Shown piece after piece: positions 26,887 to 35,523 of a DNA stretch of 64,000 nucleotides. The notes beneath the pieces are model-generated. The model was not told where the DNA came from, made no database searches, and saw only the letters and a program-made list of their open reading frames with translations. Within the stretch, counting starts at the first letter, position 1; every line of letters starts with the position of its first letter. The translations under genes and the position numbers were made by a program. This DNA comes from Deltaproteobacteria bacterium (GTDB lineage Bacteria > Myxococcota_A > UBA9160 > SZUA-336). The DNA lies in NCBI GenBank assembly GCA_016875225.1, contig VGRW01000007.1:1-64000 (forward strand). The letters are read 5' to 3'.

Positions 26887-27938
26887 CCCGAGCCCGCGAC
26901 GAGGACGGCGTGGTCCTGCTTCTCGTGCTCGTCCTGGTGGTGGTCGCGATCTCGACGGCGTACGCGCTCGCCAAGACATCGGTGATCGAGGCGATCAGCA
27001 CGCGCCAGTACGGTCAGTACGCGCGGGCGACGCTGCTCGCGCGCTCGGGAATCGCCCTCGCCGTCCGCACGCTCCAGGACGACGTGCTCGAGGGCGACCC
27101 GATCACGAAACAGGTGGAGTCGGAGCTCGACGCCTGGGCGCTGCTCTCGAAGCAGGAGATCGAGCTCCCGGGCGAGGCGGTGCTGCACGTGACGGTTCGC
27201 GACACCGGGGGTCGGCTGAACCTGAACGCGCTCGTGGACGCGAAGGGCGCGCGCATCGGCGAGAACAGCAAGGCGTTCCTGAAGGCGGCCCTGGCGCACA
27301 TCGCCGAGACCGCGCCGGCGTTCAAGGGCTCGAGCGCGTATGGCGACGAGGATGTCGACGAACTCGCCGACGCGCTCCTCGACTGGCTCGACAAGGACGA
27401 AGAGACGCGCGTGGGCACGCCGGAGGAGGAGTACTACGTCGGGATCAAGAAGGCCGCGAGCGCGCCGCTGGATCGGCCCGTCTTCTCGCTGGACGAGCTC
27501 GCCGCGGTTCCCGGACTCGACGCCTTGATGCTCGAATCGCTCAAGGCCTACTTTACGACCTACCCTATGTTTCCTGCCCCGGGCTCCGGCGGAGCGAATC
27601 TCAACACCGCCCCGCCACACGTGCTCGGGATGATCTACCACGGTCTCGGAAAGGAGTTCGAGCTGCTCGATTCGCGCGACGTCTTCGGCCTGCTCCGCGC
27701 GCGCCAGGAGGGACGGGTCTTCTGTCCCACCGAGGGGCCCGAGCCCTGCGCCAGCTTCTACCGCACGCTCGGGATCGCCGAGGGCGAGGAGGTCTTCCCA
27801 CCGCTCTCGTACACGAGCCGCGTGTTCCGGATCGACTCCGAGGCGCGAGTCGGCGAGACGCGCGCGTGCGTGAGCAGCGTGGTCGACCGCGGCAACGGCG
27901 CGGAGCCCACCACCCTCTACTACCGGCTGGGCTGCTGA
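26883..27938 (+). CDS. gspK: Minor pseudopilin GspK
   Basis: Large tip pseudopilin of 351 aa. The leader RARDEDG is followed by VVLLLVLVLVVVAIS, which lacks Glu5 as GspK proteins do. The region LNLNALVDAKGARI and the later FSLDELAAVPGLDALMLESL match the GspK globular domain, which contains helix-hairpin-helix-like repeats, and ANLNTAPPHVL is a family landmark. GTG 26883 overlaps the gspJ stop. The stop codon shares one base with the gspL ATG (TGATG). Confidence 0.9.
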   Translation: MTRARDEDGVVLLLVLVLVVVAISTAYALAKTSVIEAISTRQYGQYARATLLARSGIALAVRTLQDDVLEGDPITKQVESELDAWALLSKQEIELPGEAVLHVTVRDTGGRLNLNALVDAKGARIGENSKAFLKAALAHIAETAPAFKGSSAYGDEDVDELADALLDWLDKDEETRVGTPEEEYYVGIKKAASAPLDRPVFSLDELAAVPGLDALMLESLKAYFTTYPMFPAPGSGGANLNTAPPHVLGMIYHGLGKEFELLDSRDVFGLLRARQEGRVFCPTEGPEPCASFYRTLGIAEGEEVFPPLSYTSRVFRIDSEARVGETRACVSSVVDRGNGAEPTTLYYRLGC

Positions 27939-29509
27939 TGTTCGAGAGGAGCGTCGTCGGCCTAGACATCGGCTCCTGGTCGGTCAAGGTCGCCGAGCTT
28001 TCCGCGGGCCTGCGCGGCGCGAGGTTCGTGCGCTTCGCGGAGCTGCGGCTGCCGCGCAACGCCCCGTCCGAAGAGATCGAGGCGACGATCCAGCTCTGGG
28101 TGCAGAGCCGGAACCTCTCCCCCGAGACTCTGGTCACGGCGCTCGCGACCGGCCACCTGACCCAGCGCCACCTGCGCTTCCCGTTCGCGGGGGCCAAGCG
28201 GGTCGCCGCCGCGCTCGCGTTCGAGATCGACGAGGAGCTGCCGCTCCCGCTCTCGAGCGTCGTGCTCGCGCACGAGCAGGTTCTCACGCGCCCCGACCAG
28301 ACGGACGTGCTGGTCGCGATCGCGCCGCGTTCCGACGTCTTTGCGCACCTCGCCTCGTTGCGCCGGATGGAGCTCGAGCCGCGCGTGATCGAGTGCGAGG
28401 GCGCGTCGCTCGCGAACCTGTCCTCGTTCCTGGGACTCGACGACGTGTCGCGCCTGATCCTCGACGTCGGCCACGCGAAGACGAACCTCTGCCTGCTCGT
28501 CGACGGGAAGCCGATCGCGCTGCGCCGGATCCCGATCGCCGGGCGCCAGCTCAGCGAGGCGCTCGCGCGCGACATGAAGCTCTCGCTCGAAGCCGCCGAG
28601 GAACACAAACACGAGATGGGCGTCTTCGAGCTCGGAAGCTCGAAGCCGATCTCGCCCGGCATCCGCGACGCGCTCGAGCGCCTCGCGCGCGAGGTGCAGC
28701 GCTCCGTGCAGGCGATCGTCGGCGATCCGCTCGATCCGGTCCATCCGACCGAGATCCTGCTCGTCGGCGGCTCCGCGCAGCTCCGCGGGCTGGCCGGCTT
28801 CTTCGCCGAGCAGACGGGCCTGCCCACGCGCGTGCTCGAAAGCGCGCGCACCAGCGACGGTGGCGACCGCTTCATCGAGGCCGGCCCGGCGCTTTTCGCG
28901 CAGGCCGCGGCGCTGGCGCTGCGCGGCTCGTCGACGGACCGGGTCACGCAGAGCGATTTCCGCCAGGGCGACCTCGCCTACGCGCCCGACCTCTCCGGCC
29001 TGCGCCCGCAGCTCCGCTTCACGGTGGGCCTCTTCGCGCTCTTTCTCGTCATCTGGGTCGCGAGCGCGGCCCTCGGATCCTGGCTGGAGAGCCGGCGTGT
29101 GGCGCAGGCCCAGGCGCAGCTCGACTCGATCTACCGGCAGGTGTTTCCCGACTCCCCGCCGTCGAGCGCGCCGCTCCAGTCGCTGGAGAAGCGCGCGGCC
29201 GAGACGCGCGAGCTCGCGGCACACCTCGGTGTCACTGGAAAAGGGCTCTCGGTGCTGGAGATCCTGAGGCAGATCTCGGCGCTCGCGCCCGAATCCCTGG
29301 ACGTCTCGCTGGACGAGCTCTCGATCGAGCGCCAGAGCATCGTCGCGCGCGGCCACAGCTCGGACTTCGTCTCGGCGGACCAGCTCAAGGCCGAGCTCTC
29401 CAAGTTCGAGGGCTTCCAGCGCGTGCTGGTGACCGACGTCAAGACCGACTCGCGCCGCGGCGGCAAGACCTTCACGCTCTCGATCCGGCTCGGGGGGGGC
29501 GAGGAATGA
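27938..29509 (+). CDS. gspL: GspL, PilM-like platform protein
   Basis: A 523-aa protein with an actin-like cytoplasmic domain of PilM type (VVGLDIGSWSVKVAEL at 7-22; LILDVGHAKTNLCLLVDG; TEILLVGGSAQLRGL), one membrane segment at 361-381, then a periplasmic ferredoxin-like domain. It thus resembles a fusion of PilM and PilN, which is what GspL is in structural terms; the nucleotide-binding motifs look more intact than in classical GspL. It recruits GspE. The ATG shares a base with the gspK stop. Confidence 0.9.
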   Translation: MFERSVVGLDIGSWSVKVAELSAGLRGARFVRFAELRLPRNAPSEEIEATIQLWVQSRNLSPETLVTALATGHLTQRHLRFPFAGAKRVAAALAFEIDEELPLPLSSVVLAHEQVLTRPDQTDVLVAIAPRSDVFAHLASLRRMELEPRVIECEGASLANLSSFLGLDDVSRLILDVGHAKTNLCLLVDGKPIALRRIPIAGRQLSEALARDMKLSLEAAEEHKHEMGVFELGSSKPISPGIRDALERLAREVQRSVQAIVGDPLDPVHPTEILLVGGSAQLRGLAGFFAEQTGLPTRVLESARTSDGGDRFIEAGPALFAQAAALALRGSSTDRVTQSDFRQGDLAYAPDLSGLRPQLRFTVGLFALFLVIWVASAALGSWLESRRVAQAQAQLDSIYRQVFPDSPPSSAPLQSLEKRAAETRELAAHLGVTGKGLSVLEILRQISALAPESLDVSLDELSIERQSIVARGHSSDFVSADQLKAELSKFEGFQRVLVTDVKTDSRRGGKTFTLSIRLGGGEE

Positions 29510-30069
29510 ACGACCTGCTCGCGCCGCTGCGCGGCTACCTCGCCTCGCGCTCGCCGCGGGAGCGCTGGCTTCTGGTCGCCGGCGCCTGCGCGCTGGCGCT
29601 GGTGATCGTGTACGCCGGGCTCGTGGTTCCGCTCGACGATCGCTCGCGCGAGGCGGACCGGCGCGTCGCGCAGCTCGAGCTCGAGCTGATCCGGGCGATC
29701 GGCATTGCCGGCGAGATGCGCGCGCTGCAGGGCGAGCTCGCGAGCGTCGAGAGTCGGATCCAGCCCGGTTCCGACACGAACCTGATCGCGCTGCTCTCCA
29801 CGCTCGCGGCCGACGCCCGAATCTCGCAGGAGCAGCTGGAGTCGATCGAGCCCCGGCAGCCGTCGACCAACGCGAAGTACCCGGAGACGCGAGCGGAGGT
29901 GCGCCTGAAGGGTGCGTCGCTCGAGCAGACGGTCGAGTTCCTGCACAAGATCGAGACCTCGGGCTCGCACCTGATCGTGCGCTCGCTGAAGATCCGCGCC
30001 CGCGGAGACGGCGCGAGCGGCGGCGTGCTGGACGTGAGCTTCTCGGTCTCGAGCTTCGAACGCGCCTAG
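29506..30069 (+). CDS. gspM: GspM-type platform protein
   Basis: A 187-aa bitopic protein with a short cytoplasmic start, one membrane segment (WLLVAGACALALVIVYAGLVV, about 21-41), a coiled coil (ADRRVAQLELELIRAIGIAGEMRAL region) and a ferredoxin-like periplasmic domain. This is the GspM/PilO fold that pairs with GspL. The start ATG 29506 overlaps the gspL stop as ATGA. Sequence identity in this family is always low, so order and architecture carry the assignment. Confidence 0.85.
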   Translation: MNDLLAPLRGYLASRSPRERWLLVAGACALALVIVYAGLVVPLDDRSREADRRVAQLELELIRAIGIAGEMRALQGELASVESRIQPGSDTNLIALLSTLAADARISQEQLESIEPRQPSTNAKYPETRAEVRLKGASLEQTVEFLHKIETSGSHLIVRSLKIRARGDGASGGVLDVSFSVSSFERA

Positions 30070-30079
30070 GGGATCCGCG

Positions 30080-30841
30080 TTGAGGTCGCGATGGCTGCGC
30101 GGATTTGCGCTGGCTGCGGCGGGCCTTGCGATCGCGATCTGGCTGGCGCCGGCGCTCTTGCTGCGTCCGGTCTGCACGCGCCTCCTCGCATCCTCCGGGA
30201 TCTCGATCGAGCTCGACGGCGTGCGCCCGGCATGGCCCTGGGGAGCGGCGGTCGAGCGGGCCCGCGTCGTACGGGGCGCATCTGCGCTCGAGTTCGCGGC
30301 CTTACGCGCGCGGCTGTTTCCGTCGGGGCTTCGCGCGGAAGCGCAGGTCGGTGCAGGATCGCTGCTCCTTTCGACGCGAGGGATCCGGCTTCGCGGCGGC
30401 GTGCTGCGCGCGCAGTCGTTCCCGCTCGACCGGCTGGTCGACCTCGCGCCGTCCTTCGGCTTGCGCGGAACCGCCGACGGCGTGTACCGCTTCGGCGACC
30501 GCGAGGCGCTCGAGCTCACGCTCTCGCGCGGGGCGCTGCGGCTTCGCGCCCCGGTGGCCTTCGAGCTCGCGTTCGCGCAGCTCGTCGTCGCGGCGGTTCG
30601 CGAGCGCGACGGCGGCTGGCGCGTCGAGCTCGCAGACATCTCCGGCCCGCCGCTCTCGGCCCGAGCCACAGGAAGGATCGGCCCGGAAGGCGGGCTCGCG
30701 TTCGACGTCGAGGTCACGCGGCTCGAGGAGCCGGCGCGCGAAGCCTTCGCCATGGCCGGGCTCCCGACTGGACCGACGCCGTTCCGCGCGAGGATCGGGG
30801 GAACGCTCGAGGCACCGATCTTCTCGCCGCTCGCCCGCTAG
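30080..30841 (+). CDS. gspN: GspN-type protein
   Basis: A 253-aa protein with an N-terminal membrane segment (FALAAAGLAIAIWLAPALLL) and a beta-rich AsmA/GspN-like remainder (ISIELDGVRPAWPWGAAVE; FPSGLRAEAQVGAGSLLL). GspN is an accessory factor found at the end of some type II operons, including those of delta-group bacteria. The likely start is TTG 30080, which has AGGGGAT six bases upstream. No gspO prepilin peptidase follows. Confidence 0.75.
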   Translation: MRSRWLRGFALAAAGLAIAIWLAPALLLRPVCTRLLASSGISIELDGVRPAWPWGAAVERARVVRGASALEFAALRARLFPSGLRAEAQVGAGSLLLSTRGIRLRGGVLRAQSFPLDRLVDLAPSFGLRGTADGVYRFGDREALELTLSRGALRLRAPVAFELAFAQLVVAAVRERDGGWRVELADISGPPLSARATGRIGPEGGLAFDVEVTRLEEPAREAFAMAGLPTGPTPFRARIGGTLEAPIFSPLAR

Positions 30842-30887
30842 GCCGCGCGCCCGACCCGCGCGTCTTTCGATTGCGCGAGGCGCCGGG

Positions 30888-30893
30888 TAGAGT
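30888..30893 (+). promoter_or_regulatory. Candidate -10 element before the MBL hydrolase (TAGAGT)
   Basis: TAGAGT lies six bases before the GTG at 30900, in the 58-bp gap after gspN. The gap suggests a new transcription unit with an almost leaderless message. No strong -35 is seen. Confidence 0.4.
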
Positions 30894-30899
30894 GCAGGC

Positions 30900-31766
30900 G
30901 TGGATTCCATGTGGGGCATGAAGCTCCCCGACATCGAGCGCTGGTCTGCGCAGGTGCTCGTGGTGCGCGGACAGAATCCCGGCCCGTTCACCGGGCCGGG
31001 GACGAACAGCTATCTGGTCGGGCGCGGCTCGCGTCCGCTCCTGATCGATCCCGGATCGGGCCATGCCGGTTACCTGACGCTGCTCGAGCAGGCGCTCGCG
31101 AGCGACTTCGCGGGCGCAGCTCCCGCGGAGATCCTGGTCACGCACGTCCACCCGGATCACATCGGCGGAGTGGCGGAGGTGCTCGGCCGCTTCGGTCCGC
31201 TTCGCGTCTCGAAGCGACCGTGGCCCGGCAAGGACGAGCGCTTCGGACTCGCGCTCACGCCGATCCGATCGGGCGACGTGTTCCGCAGCGAAGGCGCGAC
31301 GCTGCGCGCGATCCACACGCCCGGCCACGCCGAAGACCACATCTGCTTCTACCTGGAGGAAGAGCGCGCGCTCTTCACCGGCGACCTCGTGCTCGGTGCG
31401 GGCACCACCGTGATTCCGCTCGACGGCGGCGACATGGGCGCGTATCTCGCGTCGCTGGAGCAGCTGCTCGGGCTCGAGCTCGAACGCATCTATCCGGGCC
31501 ACGGCCCGCTGATCGCGGACCCGAAGGCGAAGCTTCGCGAGTACATCGAGCACCGCCTGGCGCGCGAGCGGCAGATCGTCGCGGCGGTGCGCGCAGGCGC
31601 GAGCACCGTCGACCGGATGGTCGAGCGCATCTACACCGACACGCCGCGCGCGCTCTGGCCGGCGGCGGGGCAGTCCGTGCTCTCGCACCTGCACAAGCTG
31701 GAGCGTGAGCGCCGCGCCTCCCGAAGCCGGGACGCCGGAGGCGAGGAGCACTGGGCGGTCTCGTGA
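30900..31766 (+). CDS. Metallo-beta-lactamase fold hydrolase (LACTB2-like)
   Basis: A 288-aa MBL-fold enzyme with metal motif THVHPDHIGG, a further His in HTPGHAEDHICFY, Asp in FTGDLVLGAG and His in YPGHGPLI. A C-terminal helical/winged region (REYIEHRLARERQIVAAV) is typical of the LACTB2 group, some members of which are endoribonucleases; the true substrate is unknown. GTG 30900 is the first start; ATG 30909 is an alternative. The stop overlaps the next gene by four bases. Confidence 0.88.
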   Translation: MDSMWGMKLPDIERWSAQVLVVRGQNPGPFTGPGTNSYLVGRGSRPLLIDPGSGHAGYLTLLEQALASDFAGAAPAEILVTHVHPDHIGGVAEVLGRFGPLRVSKRPWPGKDERFGLALTPIRSGDVFRSEGATLRAIHTPGHAEDHICFYLEEERALFTGDLVLGAGTTVIPLDGGDMGAYLASLEQLLGLELERIYPGHGPLIADPKAKLREYIEHRLARERQIVAAVRAGASTVDRMVERIYTDTPRALWPAAGQSVLSHLHKLERERRASRSRDAGGEEHWAVS

Positions 31767-32482
31767 GCGAGCCCGACACACTCTTCGAGCGGCTGGCGTC
31801 GCCGAGCCACCGGGTCAAGCACGCCGCCTGCGACGAGGCGCTGTCGCGGCTGCGCGCGGATCCGGCACTTCGCGAGCCGCTTCGCGCCCTGCTCGGCAGC
31901 CCCGACCCGCACGCGCGCTTCTCGGCGGTCTGGGTGCTGTTCCAGGCCGAGCGTCCGACGCTTCGCCTGCTGCCCGCGCTGCTCGGCGCGCTCGAGCTCC
32001 CCGACGGAGACCTGCGCTGGCAAGCCGCTCAGATGCTGACGGCGCTCGGCCGACTCGCACCCGAAGTCCTTCCCGTGGTTCTGCATGAGGCGCGAGCCTC
32101 CGAGTCCGCGGTGCGGCGTCGGATGGCGATCTTCGTGCTGCGCGAGCTCGCGCCGGAGCGCGCCGAGACCGGCGCGGTCTACCTCGCCGCGCTCGACGAT
32201 CGCGACCCGGAGGTGCGGCGCGCCGCCCTCTCGTGCTTCGCCAAGCTCACCGATCCCGACCTCGCGCTCGCCCGTCGCGCGCTCGCGCTCGCAGGCGGCT
32301 CCGACCCCGATCCGCGCATGACGCGGATCGCGACGGTCGTGCTGCCGGGGCTCGCGAGCTTCCACCCCGAGCTGCGCGGTGAGATCGAGACCTTGCTCGG
32401 CGAGCTCGAGCACTCGTCGGATCCCTCGCTGGTCCGCGGCGCGCAGGCCGCGCGAAGGCAGCTGGACGCCTCGAATGCGTGA
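31763..32482 (+). CDS. HEAT-repeat protein
   Basis: A 239-aa all-helical protein made of about six HEAT-like repeats, for instance DPHARFSAVWVLFQAE, DGDLRWQAAQMLTALG and DPEVRRAALSCFAKL. Such repeats form curved scaffolds for protein binding. No catalytic motif or membrane segment is seen. It is co-transcribed between the MBL hydrolase and maf, overlapping both, but the link to either is unknown. Confidence 0.8.
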   Translation: MSEPDTLFERLASPSHRVKHAACDEALSRLRADPALREPLRALLGSPDPHARFSAVWVLFQAERPTLRLLPALLGALELPDGDLRWQAAQMLTALGRLAPEVLPVVLHEARASESAVRRRMAIFVLRELAPERAETGAVYLAALDDRDPEVRRAALSCFAKLTDPDLALARRALALAGGSDPDPRMTRIATVVLPGLASFHPELRGEIETLLGELEHSSDPSLVRGAQAARRQLDASNA

Positions 32483-33065
32483 GAAGCGGCGCGCGCTGGT
32501 GCTCGCGTCGAGCTCCCCGCGACGGCGCGAGCTGCTCGCCGCCGCCGGCTTCGCGTTCGAGATCGCCGAGCCCGACATCGACGAGGTCGCGGGTCCGGGC
32601 GAGGCGCCCGAGGCGCAGGCGCGCAGGCTCGCGCTCGAGAAGGCGCACGCGGTGGCCGCGCGCTTTCCCGAAGAGGCCTGCGTGCTCGCCGCCGACACGC
32701 TGGTCGTCGTGGACGAAGACGTGCTCGGCAAGCCGCGCGACCCCGACGAGGCGGTCGAGATGATGCTGCGCATCCAGGGCCGAACGCATCGCGTGCTCAC
32801 GGGCTTTGCGTTCGTGGTTCGCGCGCTGGGTGTCGTGGAGAGCGACGTCGTCGAGAGCGTGGTGCGCATGCACGCGGTCGATCGCGACACGGCGCGCGCC
32901 TACGCGCGCTCCGGCGAGCCGCTCGACAAGGCCGGCGCGTACGCGGCGCAGGGCGAAGGCGGGCGCTTCGTCGCCGGGATCTCCGGCTCGCGGTCGAACG
33001 TGATCGGCCTGCCGATGGAGTCGGTGGTGGCCCGCCTGGCCGGCCTGGGGGTCGCGCCCGAATGA
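32475..33065 (+). CDS. maf: Maf-family nucleoside triphosphate pyrophosphatase
   Basis: House-cleaning enzyme of 196 aa that hydrolyses dTTP/UTP or modified nucleotides to monophosphates. The N-terminal LVLASSSPRRRELLAAAGF is the Maf signature, followed by EKAHAVAARFPEEACVLAADTLVV and DKAGAYAAQGEGGRFVAGISGS. The last part suits the dTTP/UTP-type (YhdE) subgroup. ATG 32475 overlaps the HEAT gene by 8 bp, and the stop overlaps yggS by 4 bp. Confidence 0.93.
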   Translation: MREKRRALVLASSSPRRRELLAAAGFAFEIAEPDIDEVAGPGEAPEAQARRLALEKAHAVAARFPEEACVLAADTLVVVDEDVLGKPRDPDEAVEMMLRIQGRTHRVLTGFAFVVRALGVVESDVVESVVRMHAVDRDTARAYARSGEPLDKAGAYAAQGEGGRFVAGISGSRSNVIGLPMESVVARLAGLGVAPE

Positions 33066-33769
33066 GCGAGCTGGTCGAACGGCTTGCGCACGTGAGGGCG
33101 CGGATCGAGCGCGCCTCGCTCGCCGTCGGTCGGGATCCGGCGGCCGTCAAGCTTCTCGCCGTCTCGAAGATGCAGTCGCCGGAGCGTGTGCTCGAGGCCG
33201 TGCGCGCGGGCCTGCTCGCCTTCGGCGAGAATCGCGTCCAGGAGGCGGAGGGAAAGATCCCCGCCGTGACGGCCGCTTGTGATTCGCCCATCGAGTGGCA
33301 CTTGATCGGGGGTCTGCAGCGCAACAAGGCCCGGCGCGCAGTCGAGCTCTTCGACGTGATCGAATCGGTGGATCGCCTCGAGCTGCTCGTCGCGCTCGAA
33401 AAGGCGGCCAGCGAGCGAGGCGTCCGACCGCGCATCCTCCTGCAGGTCAACATCGACCGCGAGCTGCAGAAGGGCGGCTGCATGCCGTCGAAGCTCGCGG
33501 AGCTCGCCGCCGAAGCGGACGCCTGCCCGAGCCTGGAGCTGGTCGGACTGATGGCGATCCCGCGCGCCTGGGACAATCCGGAGCAGGTCCGGCCCGCGTT
33601 TGCGCGCTTGCGCGGACTGCTCGCGGATCTGAACCGGACGCGCCCGCGCGAGCGCGCGCTGCGCGAGCTCTCGATGGGCATGACGAGCGACTACGAGGTC
33701 GCGGTGCAAGAGGGCGCAACCCTGCTGCGCATCGGCACCGCCCTCTTCGGGGAAAGAGAGCGGAAATGA
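33062..33769 (+). CDS. yggS: PLP homeostasis protein (YggS/PLPBP)
   Basis: Alanine racemase-fold protein of 235 aa that binds pyridoxal phosphate and buffers its cellular level. Lys36 in LLAVSKMQSPE is the PLP Schiff-base residue. FGENRVQEAEGKI, EWHLIGGLQRNKARRAV and LSMGMTSDYEVAVQEGATLLRIG are family hallmarks. It overlaps maf and proC by four bases each. The order yggS-proC-divIVA resembles the ylm region of division clusters. Confidence 0.94.
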   Translation: MSELVERLAHVRARIERASLAVGRDPAAVKLLAVSKMQSPERVLEAVRAGLLAFGENRVQEAEGKIPAVTAACDSPIEWHLIGGLQRNKARRAVELFDVIESVDRLELLVALEKAASERGVRPRILLQVNIDRELQKGGCMPSKLAELAAEADACPSLELVGLMAIPRAWDNPEQVRPAFARLRGLLADLNRTRPRERALRELSMGMTSDYEVAVQEGATLLRIGTALFGERERK

Positions 33770-34575
33770 CGGGACTTCCCGGAAGCGTGGGAACGATCGG
33801 CGCGGGCAACATGGCGGAGGCGATCCTGTGCGGGCTACTGCGCGCCGGGGTCTCGCCCGCCTCTCTTTCTGCCGCGGATCCGGACGCGAGCCGCCGCGAG
33901 CGGATCGAGGCGCTCGGCGTGCGCACGACCGCGAGCAATCTCGAGCTCGCGCGCGGCGCCGAGCTGGTCGTGCTCGCGGTGAAGCCGCAGCAGCTCGCGA
34001 GCGCGGCCGCCTCGCTGCCGCGCGACGGCGGCCCGCTCTACCTCTCGATCGTGGCGGGCGCCACGACCGCGGTGCTCCGGCGACAGCTCGGAGCGCACGC
34101 CCGGATCGTCCGCAGCATGCCCAACACGCCCGCGCTGATCGGCGCGGGGATCAGCGCGGTCGCGAGCGACAGCGGCGCCACTCCCGGCGACCTCGAACTG
34201 GCCTGCGCGGTGCTCCGCGCGGTCGGCTCGGTCGTGCGCGTCCCGGAGTCCGCGCTCGACGCGGTGACGGGTCTGTCCGGATCCGGCCCCGCCTATCTGT
34301 TTGCGTTCATCGAGGCGCTGATCGAGGCGGGCGCGCGCGAGGGACTGGCACCGGAGACCGCGCGCGCGCTCGCGCTCGAGACCGTCCACGGCGCCGCGCG
34401 GCTGGCGCTCGAATCCGGCGAGGATCCCGCCGTGCTTCGCGAGCGCGTGAGCTCGCCGGGCGGCACCACGCTCGCCGGCCTGGGCGCCCTTTCCGAAGGG
34501 GGGGGCCGCGAGGCGATCCTGGCCGCCGTCCACCGGGCCACCGAGCGCTCGAAGCAGCTTGCCGCCGGGGGCTGA
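33766..34575 (+). CDS. proC: Pyrroline-5-carboxylate reductase
   Basis: Last enzyme of proline synthesis, reducing pyrroline-5-carboxylate with NAD(P)H. The 269-aa product has the Rossmann motif TIGAGNMAEAIL, the segment VVLAVKPQQL, MPNTPALIGAGISAV, and the C-terminal dimerisation signature with LSGSGPAYLFAFIEAL and VSSPGGTTLAGL. ATG 33766 overlaps the yggS stop. Confidence 0.95.
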   Translation: MTGLPGSVGTIGAGNMAEAILCGLLRAGVSPASLSAADPDASRRERIEALGVRTTASNLELARGAELVVLAVKPQQLASAAASLPRDGGPLYLSIVAGATTAVLRRQLGAHARIVRSMPNTPALIGAGISAVASDSGATPGDLELACAVLRAVGSVVRVPESALDAVTGLSGSGPAYLFAFIEALIEAGAREGLAPETARALALETVHGAARLALESGEDPAVLRERVSSPGGTTLAGLGALSEGGGREAILAAVHRATERSKQLAAGG

Positions 34576-34643
34576 CCGGCGCGCACCGCGTTCGACGTTC
34601 CGCTCAAGGCGCCGAGGGTTTCGGCCGATTCTGCTGGCTAGAG

Positions 34644-35111
34644 ATGCGCCTCACCCCGCTCGAGATCCGGCAGCACCAGTTCACGACCCGCCTGCGCGGG
34701 TTCGACGCGAGCGAGGTGCAGGCCTTCCTCGAGACCGTCGTCGCCGACTTCGAGGACGTGGTGCGGGAGAACGCGCAGCTGCGCCGCGAGGCCGAGCGGC
34801 TCGCGCGCGATCTCGACGCGTACCGCGCGCGCGAAAAGACGATCCAGGACACGCTCACCACCGCGCAGACCGTCGTCGAGCAGCTGAAGCGCACGGCGAT
34901 CAAAGAGAGCGAGACGATGATCGTCGACGCGGAGCTTCGCGCAGAGAAGATCCTCGCCGAGGCGCGCGAGCGCCGAGCCGAGCTCGCGAACGAGATCCGC
35001 GAGCAGCGCTACCTGCGCCAGCGACTCGAGCTCGACCTGCGCCGCTCGCTCGAGGGCTACGCGAAGCTGATCGACGCCTTCTCCTCGGCCGACGACGCAA
35101 GCGACCCGTAG
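34644..35111 (+). CDS. divIVA: DivIVA-domain cell division/polarity protein
   Basis: A 155-aa coiled-coil protein. The N-terminal lipid-binding domain is clear: RLTPLEIRQHQFTTRLRGFD then EVQAFLETVVADFEDV, with most of the rest predicted as coiled coil (34-145). DivIVA binds curved membranes at poles and septa and recruits other proteins. It is best known in Gram-positives but also occurs in delta-group bacteria. It is 68 bp downstream of proC; yggT and sepF, often found here, are absent. Confidence 0.9.
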   Translation: MRLTPLEIRQHQFTTRLRGFDASEVQAFLETVVADFEDVVRENAQLRREAERLARDLDAYRAREKTIQDTLTTAQTVVEQLKRTAIKESETMIVDAELRAEKILAEARERRAELANEIREQRYLRQRLELDLRRSLEGYAKLIDAFSSADDASDP

Positions 35112-35139
35112 CGCGCGATCCGCGCCCGTTCTCCCGCGT

Positions 35140-35168
35140 TTGACCCGCGAATGGCGCTGGCCTAGATT
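35140..35168 (+). promoter_or_regulatory. Promoter of the fmdB-folD-gcv operon
   Basis: TTGACC (35140-35145) and TAGATT (35163-35168) are separated by 17 bases, a near-consensus sigma70-type promoter. The predicted transcript starts near 35175 and has a ~30-base leader with AGGAGA before the fmdB ATG. No glycine riboswitch-sized leader is present. Confidence 0.7.
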
Positions 35169-35205
35169 GCGCCGCGCCCGCGGATTCCCCAGGAGAATCG
35201 AGTAC

Positions 35206-35523
35206 ATGCCGACGTACGAGTACGAGTGCTCCAAGGGCCACCGGTTCGAGGCCGAGCAGTCGATCAACGATCCCGCGCTGAAGCGCTGCCGTGTCTGCCG
35301 TTCGAAAGTGCAGCGACTGATCTCCGCGAGCGCGTTCATCCTGAAGGGCGGCGGCTGGTACTCCGACGGCTACGGAAGCGCGAAGCCCGGCTCGAGCAGC
35401 GAGACCAAATCGGAATCCACGCCCGCCCCGAAGTCCGAGACCAGGACCGAGACGAAGTCCGAGCCCAAGACGAAGACCGCCGCCAAGCCGTCCGGCGGAT
35501 CGGCCGCGAGCAGCGGCTCGTGA
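35206..35523 (+). CDS. FmdB-family zinc-ribbon protein
   Basis: A 105-aa putative regulatory protein. The N-terminal zinc ribbon [15 protein letters not shown] plus [12 protein letters not shown] is the FmdB signature. The C-terminal 40 residues are low complexity (Lys, Ser, Thr, Glu). ATG 35206 has AGGAGA eight bases upstream; an in-frame start further up would add an arginine-rich stretch that family members lack. It overlaps folD by four bases and is the first gene behind the promoter. Confidence 0.88.
   Translation: MPTYEYECSKGHRFEAEQSINDPALKRCRVCRSKVQRLISASAFILKGGGWYSDGYGSAKPGSSSETKSESTPAPKSETRTETKSEPKTKTAAKPSGGSAASSGS

Noticed and set aside
35100-35206. Glycine riboswitch upstream of the gcv operon
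   Set aside because: The leader from the predicted start is only about 30 bases, too short for the aptamer.
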